A DNA stretch of 64,000 nt from Acridotheres tristis (Eukaryota > Chordata > Aves > Passeriformes > Sturnidae): the NCBI GenBank assembly GCA_037013685.1, contig CM072884.1, positions 100,978,048 through 101,042,047 of the forward strand. Reading direction: 5' to 3'. The stretch's first letter is position 1. Every line of letters starts with the position of its first letter. The notes under the pieces are model-generated. The model was not told where the DNA came from, searched no databases, and saw only the letters and a list, made by a program, of their open reading frames with translations. The translations under genes were made by a program, and so were the position numbers. This document shows positions 38,501-52,752 of the stretch, one piece after another.

Positions 38501-40716
38501 CAGCATATAATCTAAGATTTTTAGACCTGGCCAAATCTTTCTCCATTTTTCAGTGCTGGGGATGTAGATATCTGGTACCCTGATAAGAGGATACAGAAGA
38601 AGTGTGCTATGAGAGGATTCTGGGGTCTCCTCCAGGACCTATCCCTGTTTTTCTTGACCACACATTATTGTGTGTAAGCCCTGGCTCTTGGTTTGCCACA
38701 GGGGAGGGCAGCTCTGAGAGGTTCTGGGCTGAATACCACTAAGCACAGTGCAAAAGCTCCTTCTGCCAAAAGGGAAAAGCAGCCATCAAAAACCCTGGGC
38801 AGGCTGTTGTCTGATGGAGAGATGCTGCTGGAAATAGTGTGGCTGGGACCTGCCCTGGAGAGGAGAGGCTGGAAAGGAGCCTCCTGGAGCCTTTCCCTGG
38901 GCTTTGAACCTCATTTTAAGCAGGGATGTGGCACTGAAGGCTGGACCCAGCCTTACCATCCAGCTGCTTGCCCATTCCTAAGGGAGACAGATGGTGGCCT
39001 GGCCTAGGATAATAACCTGTTTCTACATGGGAAAATATATAAAAGAGGCCAACAATGAGAAGACGAAATACAGTTTTGAAAGTCACCTTGATAGTTGCCT
39101 CCCATTTAGAAGTTTTTCTTTATAGTATTTTCTTTGGAAGACATTTTCCAGCTTTCAGAAACTTTGTACAGCTTTTCACTTCTAACCAGCTTAATTCTTT
39201 GTACATTCACAAGTTCTTTTTCCTTATTTATATGATTATTTATTTTTTATTTCTAACTTTGAATGTTGAACAGCAAATTGAATGATTTCTTCTAACTCAA
39301 AAAACAGAGGATCAATTTGCAAATTCAGTTTGTGCTTTACAGAGAATTAAATAAACTAATAAGCTTTTTCCTGTGTTATGAATGTTCCCAGCCCTCCCTG
39401 TTCATGATTGGCAATGTAGCACATTATACTTCTAAGAGAAAGAAAATATCAGAGAGAAAATTGCAGCCTCAAGAACACAGACTAAGAGAGTATCTGCCCA
39501 CTTGCTATCTCAGTGAATGTTTCACATTTTATTTCTACAAGGGAAATCTCAACCTTACAAGTGTCAACTCTACAGAATTAGGTTTTGACTGCTGCAGTAG
39601 TAGATAGGTAATGCTACAGGACATCATTCAAAGCTGCCCCTTTCCCACAAATTATAGCAAACAAAAACAGCGTAAACAGTTCTAGAATTTTTATTTATTT
39701 ACTTTGTAATTAATAAGAGCTTGTAATGTGTAATGTGTTTCTTTTTTTTTTTTTCTGTCCTCTGTTAGTAGATAAAGCACACAGAAATTGTAACCAGATC
39801 TAGAGCAAATGCCCAGAGAATCTGATTTTAAACAGGAATGGGAGAGTTTTTCTAAATTTGCTTCACCTTAAAATTTAACAGCAAAAGCTATTTATTACAC
39901 ACCTTTGTGTTCTAATTTGGTGTGTTATTAGTTAAGGACTGTCCCTGAAAGTTTAGTCATTTCAAGGAGCTCACTGAAAGAGCGTGGCAGATGAGAAGTG
40001 AAGTTGTTCTGCTCACCTGGATGGAAGCAGTCTTGGTTATTTCTACTCTTTCGTGGAAAATACTTCCTAAATCTTTTTGAGAGGGCTTAGAATGGCACAA
40101 CAAAATGCTGGAATGGAAATATGTTTCTTACCACATGTCAGATATGAAATACTCTGCTTGTTACTAGAGAACTCTCATTCTTCCTAACTCCTTAGTATGG
40201 ATGCTAAGTGTCCTCTTCCCAGCTGCTTAAAAGCATAATGAATTTCATACAGGGTCGTTCTTGAGGCCACGTTAAGAAAGAGCAATTTGGAAAGAGCTGA
40301 GTTCAGTTTCACAGTGGGAAAATCAAGGCTGCTCTCAGTCTTTGGCTCATGCTAAGCTCAGCAAACAGGATGGGCTCTGCTGCTGTGGTGGGAGATCACG
40401 AGAAAAGCAGCAGTGTCAGGACAGGGATGCTGTGAAATGTCTTAACCTGCAAGCTCCAAGTCTACGAGTTCACAGCTGTGAAAGTATGGCCAGAGGATGG
40501 TGTGATGTCCTCCCTCAGTAAATGTGGACCAAATGCCAACATTCACTGCTGCTCTTGGCAGAGTGAGGTGATCCTGTGGGGACCAGTACCTGCATCACCA
40601 GCTCCTCCCCCAGTAAAAACAATTGCAAACTTGTGCTATTAGAGAGCTGTCTCCAGTCAGTGAAGAGTTCTTTGTGCTGCATGTGCTGGTTCCTCTCTGC
40701 AGCTAGCTGTGGTAAG

Positions 40717-40728
40717 CCCCCCCCCCCC
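40717..40728 (+). repeat. Poly-C run, 12 bases
   Basis: A C homopolymer directly after GGTAAG. The second of three long C runs in the window. Confidence 0.95.
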
Positions 40729-42066
40729 AAGATGGAGAGAAGAACCACAGCACATTAATCTGTTTGGAAGTATCTGTTATACATCTCAGGCCCTTGATCC
40801 TCTGACTGGAAATAAAAGGCCAAAAGGAATTTGCAAAAAGGGAGCATTTTCTGTCCCAGAAGTCTTTTTCATGCTTCAAAATTGCTGTTTGAGAACAGAA
40901 AGGCTGTTTTAAGCAGAACAAGCCAAGAGGGTGAGGTGCAAGTCACAACACTAGGTGTCTTTGCTCAAACTTACAGTAAAATATAAATTGAAATACTGAC
41001 TGTTTCAGATGGCTCCTTTTCAGATGGATTTTCTCCCTGTCAAAAAAGGGACAGTCCTCCAGATTTACAGCTAAGCCTGGAGCACAGGTCCCAAGGCATA
41101 AATAGTAGGCTTTCATCCTTCAAAACAGCTCAACTGATTGCTGCTGTGAACAAACATGAAATTGAAATGTAGTTAATTAAGGCCCTAATTTTTTTTCATT
41201 ATCCCCTTACCATATACATTCTTTCTTCAATTTTCCATTATCTCACTACATTACCTCTAACATTTAATCTTCTTATTATGAAGAAAGCAGAAAACAGACC
41301 AGAAAACAACCTCCCCCTGCTCCTCCCCTTCACAATCTCCTAATAAACAAAACAGGGAGAGTTATCTCTGACAATTAGAGCCTGTAATGTGATGGATGGT
41401 TAAAATGTGTACATGACATCACTCTTTTAGCTTTCATTGATTAGGTTTTCTAGTTGATGCATTGGAAAATGAGCTGCTCAGCTTGGAGAATGAAACAAGA
41501 AGTCAAATTTATCGATAAAAGACAAAATGCTGCCATTTTAAAACTCTCCCCTTTGTTACATGGTTTAAGTGAGGACATTAGTTGTTAGGATCTGCAGAGG
41601 ACTCTTATATTAATGAGGCTATTTTAAAGCATGAATTGTGTATACATTGTCACTGATATCACATATTTTCCATATTCTGATAGATTTTCCTTTGTCTTAC
41701 TCATTGCTTTGCAGCTCCTTTCTCTTCTCTTTAAAACAAATTTTCCAAAGCAATTGCATTGCTTTCACATGGCTTTATAAAACTTTTGAGTAATGTTTTG
41801 CTAATGACATCAGGATGTTCCTGTTTGGACATTTACTAGCGTTACTTCTCAGTTATTATGAACTAACCACTAATTATCATAATCTTTATTTCTTTTACCT
41901 CACTTCTTCCTTATAAAATCATATAGTGAAATCTTGGGCTCACTGAACTCAGAATTTCATCTGAGGGGATTTGGATCTTGCTGAAGTCAGGCAAGATTTT
42001 CCATTCATATGGTTGAAGCCACTGTCAATATAGATGAGCTTAAGCTAAGCAGATTCATTTGCTATT

Positions 42067-42135
42067 CATAGAATCACAGAATATCCTGAGTGGGAAGGGA
42101 ATCACAAGGATCATCAAAGTCCAACTCCTATTCAA
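42067..42135 (-). mobile_element. Very short CR1 3' end
   Basis: TCATAGAATCACAGAATATC, then GAGTGGGAAGGGAATCACAA and GGATCATCAAAGTCCAACTC, is the reverse complement of the terminal CR1 3' UTR with its tail. Only about 70 bases remain, an extreme 5' truncation of the kind common for CR1. Confidence 0.9.
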
Positions 42136-42765
42136 ATCTAGGGTTTCTTCCAGTATATATGAGAAAACAAGCTATGAGAAGAAATGCCTGGCAAGAAGTC
42201 TGCTTGTTTAGGATGGTCATGTTCACTGTGTAGGGTACAGAACATGTTTATTTTGAATTTACATTCCCAGAAATGACCTGCTTATGGCATAATCCTAATT
42301 TTTCAAATAGTTGTTCAACAAAGCCTCTAAAGCCACTTGTTTCAAAATGCTCTCTAATTTCAAAAGGGAGCTTCTTCTCATGTGTTTGAAAGACACCCAA
42401 GAGAGTTTTTACAGCTGCTGTCAGTGTTGCAGCCTCTGCTGGGTGAATTTTGTTTCATCAGCATGGCTGGCCTCACAAGCACAGCGGCCACTTAAAAATT
42501 AAACAGATCACATGATAGGAACACTAAGAATTGCTCTTGTTGGGCATTCATTGACTGTACACATTCAAAGTCATTAAACAATAGATTTAAATGTTCTAGA
42601 AGGTGTAGGTAGCATGTACTGAAATGGAGAAGTACTTAAATTTTTATGTGTCTTAATTCCTTAATGTTTTTGTTTCCTTCTACTGAGTTCAATTTTTATC
42701 TTTGCTTGATTCATAAAGGTAAAAGTCAATGTGCTGACAGACAATTTATTTTGTTCTTGCTACAG

Positions 42766-42824
42766 GTGGTTTACAAGCCCAACTACTGTGAATGCTTTCT
42801 ATAGTGCATCTACCAACCAGATCA
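42766..42824 (+). CDS. PHEX: PHEX exon 15 (residues 529-549), substrate-binding NAFYS motif
   Basis: A 59-bp exon that enters with the last base of Glu529 and ends after the first base of Arg549. It reads WFTSPTTVNAFYSASTNQI. The NAFYS motif at 42791-42805 is the M13 signature whose Asn and Ala hold the substrate backbone (known from neprilysin). Pro534, altered in some human hypophosphataemia patients, is kept. The neighbour at 533 is Ser where human has Asn. The acceptor is CTTGCTACAG and the donor is A|GTGAGT. The length equals human exon 15. Confidence 0.97.
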
Positions 42825-45800
42825 GTGAGTATCTGCCTTCTGAGCCTCCTTATAAAGTGCCTGTTTGGGAACGTATGTATCAGGCTTCAGATAACAGCTG
42901 TACTTATTGTGTCTGTGTCTATACTGTGTCTGTTTGTGACTGAAAATGAAAAGTTCAAATCTGGTCATTCAGCTGTGAGACTTAAGTGAGAGGATCATTC
43001 TGGAAAACCCAGAACTCTCACAGATTGGAACTACTGTTGCTCCATGAGTTACCCTGTACCAGATAGGGTGCACTGACCATGTGTGTCTGTGTTTGTTTGT
43101 ACTCTGTCCATTGTGACTGATAGCTTAAATCACTTTTATTAAAGCCTAATGTTTATCCTCTGTTTTCTGTAGCAAAAACATGTGTACACACATCTCCATA
43201 AATACACAGTGATAGCAGTTCTGTCCTCTGGTATTGACAGATATCTAACAATAAATGTGACTAGAGAAGACTGAGCTATAGACCAGAAAACATAAGAAGG
43301 TGTAGCCAGTGGATTTGTATAATACCTTCAAGGAGTGATATCTGTAGTTAACAGAAAATACCTGAATGTGCAGTACTACTTGTCTTATTCTAATTTTTGT
43401 CACTAGTTGTTTTTAGATAGCATATATTCTAGTGTGGAAACAAATAAGGTAAAAGAGCTGGGTTTTTCAAAGATGTGTTATGAGTTTGGGTGTTCATTCC
43501 TGTTTGCTTCAATGGGGTTTTGAACTGAAATTTTATAACAGGCTTTAAAATTCTATACCAGACTTTCTTTGTACAACAGTGTTACCTTTACCCTGGCAAT
43601 TCTCTTTGCTCTTATTAGCTTTGCACGTTAAATCAGCCTTCTTTTTCTATGCCATTGGGGTCTGGAAGGTGGCTGCCACCACTTCTGTGGTCCCTAGAGA
43701 CAGGACCTCAAAAATTACTGAGTGATTCCCCCTTTTTCTCCTGAATCTCTTTTGGTTGCAGAGAGAAAGTTACAAATTTAATGTATCACACTGAAGAAGG
43801 TGTAGCAGAAGACTGGCAATTTGAGTCTGGTATTTGCTTCTCCCAATTTCTGTAAACAGTTTTGCCTTCAAAGCACACACATTCTTTTGTGTCTAAGTGA
43901 TCTCATTTGTAATGCATGTATAATAATTAGGAAGTTCTTTTGGTTAAAATTAGTGCTAGATTTAGATAGCTCTGCCTTAATTAGAGGCCTGCCATCATTA
44001 AGCAGTCACATTTTTTTTGATCATCTGAGGGAGCACTTGGCTGAGGTGGTCACAGCTCTGAGGTGCCCATGAAGCTGCTCCTCCTCCAGCCACCACTGCT
44101 GGTGAGTGTATCATGGGGACATTCACTTGTGTGAGTGGAGAGAAAGCCTGCACAGAGAAAGATGAGAGCCATCACTGTTACACCTTCTTTAATATTGAGT
44201 TCTTTCAAATTTGAGCAATGCTCAGCTGTCCCAACCTCTCTGCCATTAGAGAAAACTGTGCTGAGAGGCTGGAGCCACCGAAAATTCCACACTCACTGTG
44301 TCTCAAAGAGTCAGGAGGCAGAGAGTTGTCAAATGTAACCCCTCAGTCCTGGGTGTAATTGTATTTTCTGTCATAACTGCTGATCTTCTCATTCTACTGG
44401 CAAGTGACCTGGAAGTTTGGACAGTGACACTCACTCTCAGTCCTTTTAGGAATGTTTCAAAGAGGAAAAGGGTTTGAGTGGCTCTTTCTGAAAAAAATGC
44501 TCTTGTACCTGAGAGAGAGGTACAAATGTAATCGTGCCCTAACAGTGATGTGCAACAGGAGGGAAGATTCAGAGGGAGGCTTCCACTGTCTCCCACTGCT
44601 GGCTGGTGTGATTTTTTGGGGCAAGAGGCCCTGTGAGATGTGGGAGGAACATTCTCTGGTAGAAGTTGCTGATAAACATTTGACACATCACTACTGATTT
44701 CCCATCAATGCTGGTGGGGAAGAACTTCTACCTTACTACTTTGCAGCTGTGTTTTCAGTAGTAATCCGTACAAAGTTCTGGGGGCTGCTCACATGCCACA
44801 AGAACTGTGGCATTTTTAAAGGCCTAGTTAAACAGCAGGAAAAAAGTTCTAGGAACCAGAATAATTTGAAAATAAGAATTAAGTTTGAACTCTAGCAAAT
44901 TAAATGTAAAATTGTGATACAGCAAGCCCATGAAGATTTCGAGGATCAAATTTCTAAGAGCATAAGAATTAATAATGAAACCTTTTTGTCAAATTCACTG
45001 AGAGAGGAGAGTCTCTAAGGCATAAAAATAAGATAATTCCTTGCATTGGAGGAGTTTGGGAAGTTCTAATCCTGGAGCTTTTTCTTGTGAGAGATTAGTC
45101 CCAAGGGACTTTAGAAGGAATTAATACAATGAGCTGTGACAAGTATAAGGACCAGATAATATTCTCCCAGGTATTTCAAAGGAACTTAGACAAAAAATTT
45201 ACAAACAACCAGCTTTGATGTATAGGCTATGACTTATAGTGGCCTCAGCACAGGAAGAATAGGTCTGGCAAGCGTCAAATCCTGTTTTTCAAAAGACATG
45301 TCAGAGGGATCTGCATAACAAGTCATTTTAGCCTTTATATGTAGGAATCTGGTTGTGACCACAACATGATTGAATAGAGAGAATGAATAAGCATATGATA
45401 TAACAGTGAAGAGTGAACATGAGAATGTGAGATGTTTTTTGCTGTTTCTTTATGCATTCTTAATCTACTGGAGGTTATTTTAAATTCAGAAAGTGAGTAA
45501 ATATGCTTGATATGATGATATATTTTTTCCATAGAACAGTTTTGATGAGGTTCTTTCCCAATACCAATAACTGAAAGTTGTCATGGGACAAGAAAAAAGG
45601 CCCTTTCATAAATTAATGACTGATCAGAGATAAGAAAAGGAGTTTGGAACCAATTCCTTGTTGGCAAATAGTTGGAGGGGTGTGTTGTGGGGATCTGTGC
45701 TACTCACTGCATTGGCAGACGAACTAAAAAAAGGATGCTCTGTTCTGTACAAAAGAACAGAGGATATAAACCCAGTCCAGGAGGACAGTTCCCTCTGCTG

Positions 45801-48800
45801 CTGGCTGCTGGAAGGTAGGAATATGTGCTAGCAGAAGAATCACCTCACAGGTAGTTGCCTGACACTTTTTCCCTTCATATCTATTACTGATCACTTCTGT
45901 AAATGAGTGAATGGACCAGATATCCTCTTTATCTGCTTGAGTGCCTCTGCTCTTCAGTGAACAGACTGGACTTTAGTGTCCTCAAGGCCCCTCTATTTTT
46001 GCTCTTTGTAAGTGAGTTTACTCAGAAGAGCTTGAGAAATCAGAATTTTAAAATGCATAATAGAATTTGATTATGGAAAGTAGGTTCTACATGAACTGGA
46101 AAATCCCTGGTTCCAAAATTTGATTCTAAAAATTAGGACAATTAGTTTGGAAATGGAAATGTATTGTGTGATGATATCAGAAAAAACACAGCAGCTCCAA
46201 ACTTGATTAATCACTGGAGACTTGTTGAAAAAGTTTAGAGGAAAAGAAACATCAGTGCCTTGACCCATGGATTCTGAAAAGGAGTGATCATCAGGTACCT
46301 GCACAGGGAAGGGGAATGTGGATGTCCTGGTCATCCTATGGATGTTCTGAGCTTTAGGCAGCTGCTTTTGCTTCCTATGTTCAGAGCACAGGGAGGTCTC
46401 TGACACTCCTGATGGCAGGATCACAAATTCTCTCTCAGTAATCTCTCTCAGTATCACTGACATAAATATTGGAATATCCATGCAAGTCCATGTGATCTTC
46501 AAATACAGGCGGCTGTTAGTGTTTTTAACTTGACTATTCAGTTACTTGGAAGAAAATGTATTATTTCACTAAAAGAGAAAATTAATAGAGAATAGATGAT
46601 GTAACAAATTATTAGATTTGGGAGAATATAGCAAATCTTGCATATTCAGTAGATGTACCAAATTTTGCTATTTTTTAGTGCAAACACTTTTGTGTTTGCT
46701 GTTGCTTTGCTGCATTTTCTTTACTATATATTGATAGTTTAAATGACCAATGATTCTGTTAATATCTCCAACGGAGAAATAAGTAGCTGGATCAAAGTGA
46801 GATGTGCTGCAAAGAGCAGAGTTAAAAAAATGTTCCATATAATTTATCTTAATATTATACGAATCTACAGCTGATCTCTTTATGTGAGTTCTATTTATTT
46901 ATTTCCTCTTTTTCAATAATTCTAAGTGTCTCACTATGCAAGTTTATAATGGTTGTTAATAATTTTTAATCCTAGTTGGCATAAGTTTTCAAGTTTCTGT
47001 GCATTTGCTTGTCAATTTCCCCTTTAATTATAGGTGCTTAACAAGGACAACAGGTATGTGTCATTGCCTTTAGAGTCTCAAGATATATCTAAGCACACTT
47101 CATATCATCCAAGCAGCATGAATACTGTCTTTTTAATTATCATAATTGGAACACCAAAAACACATTCCTAAAAGATTAGTTTATTTTAATGCACTCTAGA
47201 GCAGTCAACAAATATGTGCTGAAAATAGACAAGTGATGATCAAAGTGTGCTAGCATACTTCTGCTCAAGAAAAGATTTTATTTCATTACAGCACTAAAAT
47301 ATTGGCCTTTGAATATGTTAAGGATAAAAGGGAGCTGTTCATCAGACATTTGGTGTTTAGGTTTTTTTCAAAGTATAAATATGTGTGCCTCTAGAATATA
47401 TAAATATAGTCACATTTGTGGGCTGTGAACAGTAATGAAAGGGAGATTTACAGTGAACTGAGGCAAATATAAGCAATGCACTTATGAGGTGTAAGCTTGA
47501 ATAGATGTACTGGATAATTAATGTTGATATTATCTCTGTAAGTTTATACTCATGCTCCTTCTAAGTCATTTGTGCTGTTACTGCAGTTCTCTAGTGAAAG
47601 TCAAGAGGCCTCTTTAGAGAGCAGCCTCAATGCATGTTACAGGAAGCAGATATAATCTACAACAGAATTTTAAAATTGCATTCAAATTAGCATCCATAGA
47701 GAAAACACAGATGAGAGCTCGTATTAGCCAGTAAGTACCATCTTTACAGGAGGCATCATGCAGGTATTGACACTGGCAGCTCACTGATGCTGTGAGTTGC
47801 AAGGGAGAACTCTTACCTTGCCAGGAGCCAGGGAAGTGCTGGCAAACAACACCTGGTGCCATGGCCAGGGCAGGATAAGGGGAATGTGCATAGGGACATT
47901 TCTCTTCCCTTAAGAACTGGACTATTTGGAAGGTTATTGGTGAAGTAATTTCAAGTGTGCCATCAGTTTACTGTAGGTTAATGAACGTAACAGATTTGGA
48001 CTGCACACCTTCCAAGCCCTGTTATTAAGTAAGCTTTAAGTGTCTTAAGTGAGCCCTCATTTTCAATTCTCCCTATTTACTAAAGACCACTTTTCTCTTT
48101 TATTTAACCATGGTGCATGATCCTTACCTTCATTCTTTGGGTTTTTTTTCCTAAAATTCTTATCTATGAATGTATAAAATAGAAGAACTTGTCCTTTGTT
48201 CTTCTCTGCCTACCCCTGTTCCCTCACCTCAGGGAATCTGCTGAGGATTTTTCCTCACAAAATAAAGATTAAAGTTTCTTGTAGAACAGATTTTTTCACA
48301 TTTCCTACTCCCTTAGCAGACAGTATTCCTTGGCAGTTCACAAACCACGTCATGTTTCTCCTCATGTTGCCCCACTGAGGTTGGTAAACACCAGGTACTC
48401 TCTTTTTCATGTGTAGGAAAGAGCCTCTCATCAGGTGAAGCTTCACCCGAGCCAAGAATTGAAGCAGAGGCTGCAGAGGCCTGTGTTTTAAGACCATTAC
48501 TTCCCCTGTAACTCTTTAATGAATTTATTCACTGAGTTCTACATAAAATTAAGCTTTGTATTAATGCATTGCATGGAGCAGTTAGTGTGCCTTACACAAC
48601 TGATATTTTCTATCCCTATACAATTTTTGTTTTCTATCCTCTTTGTTCTCAGGATAAAACTTGAAATAAGGTGTATGATTCAGGTCCATGTAATGACAGA
48701 CAGTTTGGTCTCTGTCAGCTACATATGGATGCTCAAAGCTGTCTGGGGTGTTCCACAGTGTCTGAAAGGTTTCCTCATGTGTTTTATCTGAAATAAAACG

Positions 48801-49854
48801 TGCAAGAGGCCCTTGCCATTGAGACTGACAGCTGGACCCCAAAGAGGACATCAAAACCATCACTGGGATGAGATTCACTTGTCCAAATAGAAGTCTGTGC
48901 AACCTCTTTTAACAAATGAATCCTGCCCTTTGGGCTGTTTTTAGACCACCAACCAACACCCCTGTCCTTCACATTTAATTCCTTATGTGAATTCGATGTT
49001 CTTTGATCACTGACCAGCAGTTAGTCTTCTGTTTGTATCTTATCCCTTTAAAACTCTACATCTGGATTCATTCAGTGACGCTTGAAAAAAGAAGTTAGAG
49101 CTTTTGAACACCTCTGAGAGATGCCAGTGCACCAATTGGCAGAATAATCTGTATATCACACAGTTTAGCACAGCTGTCTCCCATATCTGTTACTTATGTA
49201 TGAGATTCACTAGCCTGTCAGAAGTAAACAAACCAACCTCATTTGTGGAAGTTGTAAAAGCACTGACTGGGAATAAGGCTTTGCCTTGCTCAGTTAAAAA
49301 CCTCATGCAATATAACTGAATAATGTAATTAACTATAAAATTTGAATTCATATTTAGGTTTGAACTCCAAATTTCCTTGTGATTTGGTGAGCCTTCTCAT
49401 ATGTTTTTGGTTTAGTTTCTCCATTATTGCTCTGCATTTTTTCAGGGAATTATCAGATCAAATGTAATTATTTGTGTCTTCTTGGTAAACTAGCAATATC
49501 ATACTGAGGTAAAGGTATTAATCGGCAAAGTGTGTATAATAACACCATGAAGGTATTAGCTAGTAAATGGATTTATTAACAGCAGAAAAGCTCCTGCAAA
49601 ATTGGAGAAAAAGAAACCACCTTCAAATTTTAAATACATTCTGACAAGCTTTACAGCACCTTGCTGGAGAGAGATGCTGAAAATGACATCATGGATAAAA
49701 TGAAGATATAAACTTTCAATTGCATTAAAAGTAGTCTTGTGCAGGAAAAGTTCTGTCAGAGCTTCAAGATCAGCATAAATTCAGAGTGAAATATTTGAAG
49801 TAAGCCAGGTGTACTCCACTGCTTGAAGTGTCCCTGCATTCCAGAGCAGTAAGG

Positions 49855-50570
49855 TGACTAAGAGGAAAGCTGAACAGTCACTGTCCAAGACACAGGGGTT
49901 TGGAAAGCCAAAAGCCTCCCTGGAGATGAATCTGGCAAGAGATGTGAAAAACTTTTCTGTAAGTGTAGCTGCAGCAGCAGCAAGCTGAGGGGAAATGCAG
50001 TGCTGAAGGAGGGCAGGGGACTGGTAACAGAGATTTACCCTTTGTGGTGGAGGAGTGGGGTAGGGAACATTTAAACAGATTGGGCAAACGCCAGCCCATG
50101 GGCTCTGCAGGGTGCACCTACAAGCTCACAACCTCATTATGAGGCCACTCTTGGTAATCTTTGAAAGGTTATGGTGACTGGGGGACGTTCCTGAGGACTG
50201 GAAGAAAGCAAATGTCACTCCTATCTTCTAGAAGGAAAATCTAGGGAATTACAAGCTAGCCAGGCTCACAACAGTCCATGCGTACATGGTAAAGTAAATC
50301 CTGGGAACAGTTTCTCTGACCAGCTTTCTACACTGAGATTACTAGCTCAGTGGAGGAGGAGAGAGATGTGAATATGATTTATTCTTTAGAAAGAATTTCA
50401 GCACTCTCTCCCCTAACATGCTCAAATAGAAATTGCTGAAGAATTGGCTACTTGAGAGGATGGTCAGGTGCACTGAAAACTCCTTGAACTGCTGGGCTTA
50501 AAGGCTGTGATCAGAACAGCTGGTCCTTAGCATGTTGGGATCAGTGGCACCAAGCCCATCTTGAGGATGA
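49855..50570 (+). mobile_element. Degraded CR1 LINE internal (ORF2) fragment
   Basis: CR1 ORF2 landmarks on the plus strand appear in order: CTGGAGATGAATCTGGCAAG, a GGCAGGGGACTGGTAACAG stretch, GGTAGGGAACATTTAAACAG, CCCATGGGCTCTGCAGGGTG, GAGGCCACTCTTGGTAATCT, CCTGAGGACTGGAAGAAAGC, and further right AGCACTCTCTCCCCTAACAT and TGATCAGAACAGCTGG. Together these mark the linker and early part of the reverse-transcriptase region. Many stops and indels break the frame, and both CR1 ends are missing. Edges are approximate. Confidence 0.8.
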
Positions 50571-52734
50571 TCTAGCCTGGCTGTCCCACCAGTAAGATGC
50601 ATGGATGTGGAGTACCAGTGCTGTTCTGGGACAGCCTGAACCCAGCTGTCCACAGAGCAGTGCTCCTGTGGCATGTGACACCAGTGCCCGTCTCAGAATG
50701 ATGCTGCAGCCCAGTGGCACTGCTCCAAATTTAGATAGGTTGTAGTCAAAGCACATTCTGCAAGTCCAGGTCTTGCTGGCAGATGGATTTGTGTGGGATC
50801 TTTAATAAGATAACAGAGTTTTCTTTCTGTCTGCTGTTGGTGAGTAATGGCCTTGAGTGTAGACTCTGAGCCTGCATTTGCAACCTGGTGTATAGAGACT
50901 CTCTCAGCTTGTATCTCTCTTCTGGGATTGTGTAGAGGGAGAAAGCTTTAAAAGTTGCACAACACAGGCTAAATTTGTGGTCAGGTGTTAGCTCAAAATA
51001 CATTTCCAGTGCCTGTATCTATTCCTTAAGACGTGAAATTCCCTGAAGTCTGTCTTACTCCTTCAGATCTGTCCTTTGCCTGCTTGAACTCCAGTGGCAT
51101 ATAAATAATCCCATTAGTATTTGTTGCATCTGCAGCCTACTATGACCTCTCTGAGTTTTGTCATTAATTCTTTTAGGTGCAGTATGCCAAAGGAAAAAAA
51201 AAGAAACAGGCTTCACAGGGGAAGGGAAGCCTAAATTGAGGGATTCAAATCAGCATAAAATAAGAAACTGTCTGGTGATCAATCTCATGTTTCAAGGACA
51301 TTCTAGGTATCTTGCTCCCCCCAAGGATGATGTAGTTGTTGCTTGCCTGAAGGTGATGTTGCATAAAGAGTGTTGCCAGCTCTTAATGTGCTTCTTCTAG
51401 TGTTGGGATAGTGGACAATCACCCCCAGTCCCTCAGTGCTGCTGACCTCTGGAGAATGAGACCCATTTGCTTTACTAGCTCACCAAGAATCACTTTCAAA
51501 CCTTGATTTTTTTTCTTATCAAAAAACAAACACAACAAAACCACAAAGACATGCACCCCCCAGGCAAAAGAAAACAAAACAAAACAACTGCTACTGGTGA
51601 TAATGTATTCCAGTTTCCTGAGGTTTTCTGAAATCTGTATTACATTTTACTTGCCTCTGACTCTGCTTTGGCCTGAGAATACTTCCTCAGCTTCCTTTAG
51701 TGCAAACTACAGAGATGTTTTCACACATATCCAGAAGCAGAAACCCCTCCTTTAACCAGCACTTGGCTCAGTGATGTCTAACCTAAAATGGATCCTGGCT
51801 CTGAGTAAAATAATTACCAACCTGTTGTACAGATTCAGCATTGGAGCTTCCTACCATTCCTTCACACTGACTTGTTCATATCTCATGGCTTAACTCACAG
51901 CTGACTGTGTTTCAGCAGTGTTCTATGAAGACACATTTAGTGTAGCTGGATAAGCCTCAGTGAAGATTTGCACCTAATTTGCTGTAAATAATGTTTATTA
52001 CCTCTACTGCAGACAAGTGCAAATTCACTACAAGTTTATACCTGGGAAAAAATAATTGCAGCTCCTTAAAAGATCTTGATAGCCTCTTGGTGCAGTGACA
52101 GGCACCCAGGATTGTGTGATCATTAAACATGATTTGTGGGATGAGTGTGCTACCTTGGTTCATACTGACTTCAGTATGGGCTCATTTCTTCATTTTGGCC
52201 ACAATTCCTCATCTGTTGTGGGGATCATTTAGAGCTAGCAGAACCTAAGCATTCCAAAACCTTTTTGAGTTTCAGTATTTGAAGGGAACCTTCAAACCTT
52301 TTCAGCTTTGAACATAGCTCTTAAGGCCTAACAGGCAATTTTCATCAGGTTGTTTGAGTGTACCATTGCTCCTTAAAATTTTTAAAACATGCATTATAAA
52401 TATTTTTCTCTGTGCTCTGGGAGGCAAGGAGAGTTAGATCAGTAAAACTTTGTCCTTGACATTGGTAAAGTTGTGGTTTGTAGTGCTGGAAAAGAAAATG
52501 ATATCGTGCTTGATAAAGCAATAAAACAATGTCTGGAGAAGTAGGAAAAAAAAACCCCAGACAACACTTAGAAAATAAGTTAGAAGCCCACACTTTTCAT
52601 AAGCTAATTGCAGATAGGGAATGATGGCAGCCACAGAGAAGCAACAGGAAAAAGCAGCTGGGCAGGCTGCGAGGACATGCCTTGTGCCACATCACTTGGC
52701 ATGAATTACACTCAGCATACTGGGTTTGTTTCGA

Positions 52735-52752
52735 TTTTTTTTTTTTTTTTTT
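52735..52752. repeat. Poly-T run, 18 bases
   Basis: A T homopolymer followed by further T-rich sequence to about 52780. Confidence 0.93.

Larger units (their letters stand above)
35512..42765 (+). other. PHEX: PHEX intron 14 (7.3 kb)
   Basis: A GT-AG intron. It contains GC-richer blocks at about 37780-38060 and 38690-39010 with no recognised content, a T-run patch at about 39740-39753, a 12-base C run at 40717-40728, and a short CR1 tail at 42067-42135. An AT-rich, sequence-complex stretch at about 41160-41560 looks like possible conserved non-coding DNA (inference only). The acceptor is TTGTTCTTGCTACAG. Confidence 0.9.

Noticed and set aside
46071..46502. 143-codon minus-strand open frame in intron 15
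   Set aside because: No recognised motif, domain or promoter context, and the amino acid make-up fits translated non-coding DNA.
50570..50760. Continuation of the CR1 fragment to the right
   Set aside because: The sequence after about 50570 no longer follows CR1 wording that I can recognise, so the element was ended there. A profile search could extend it.
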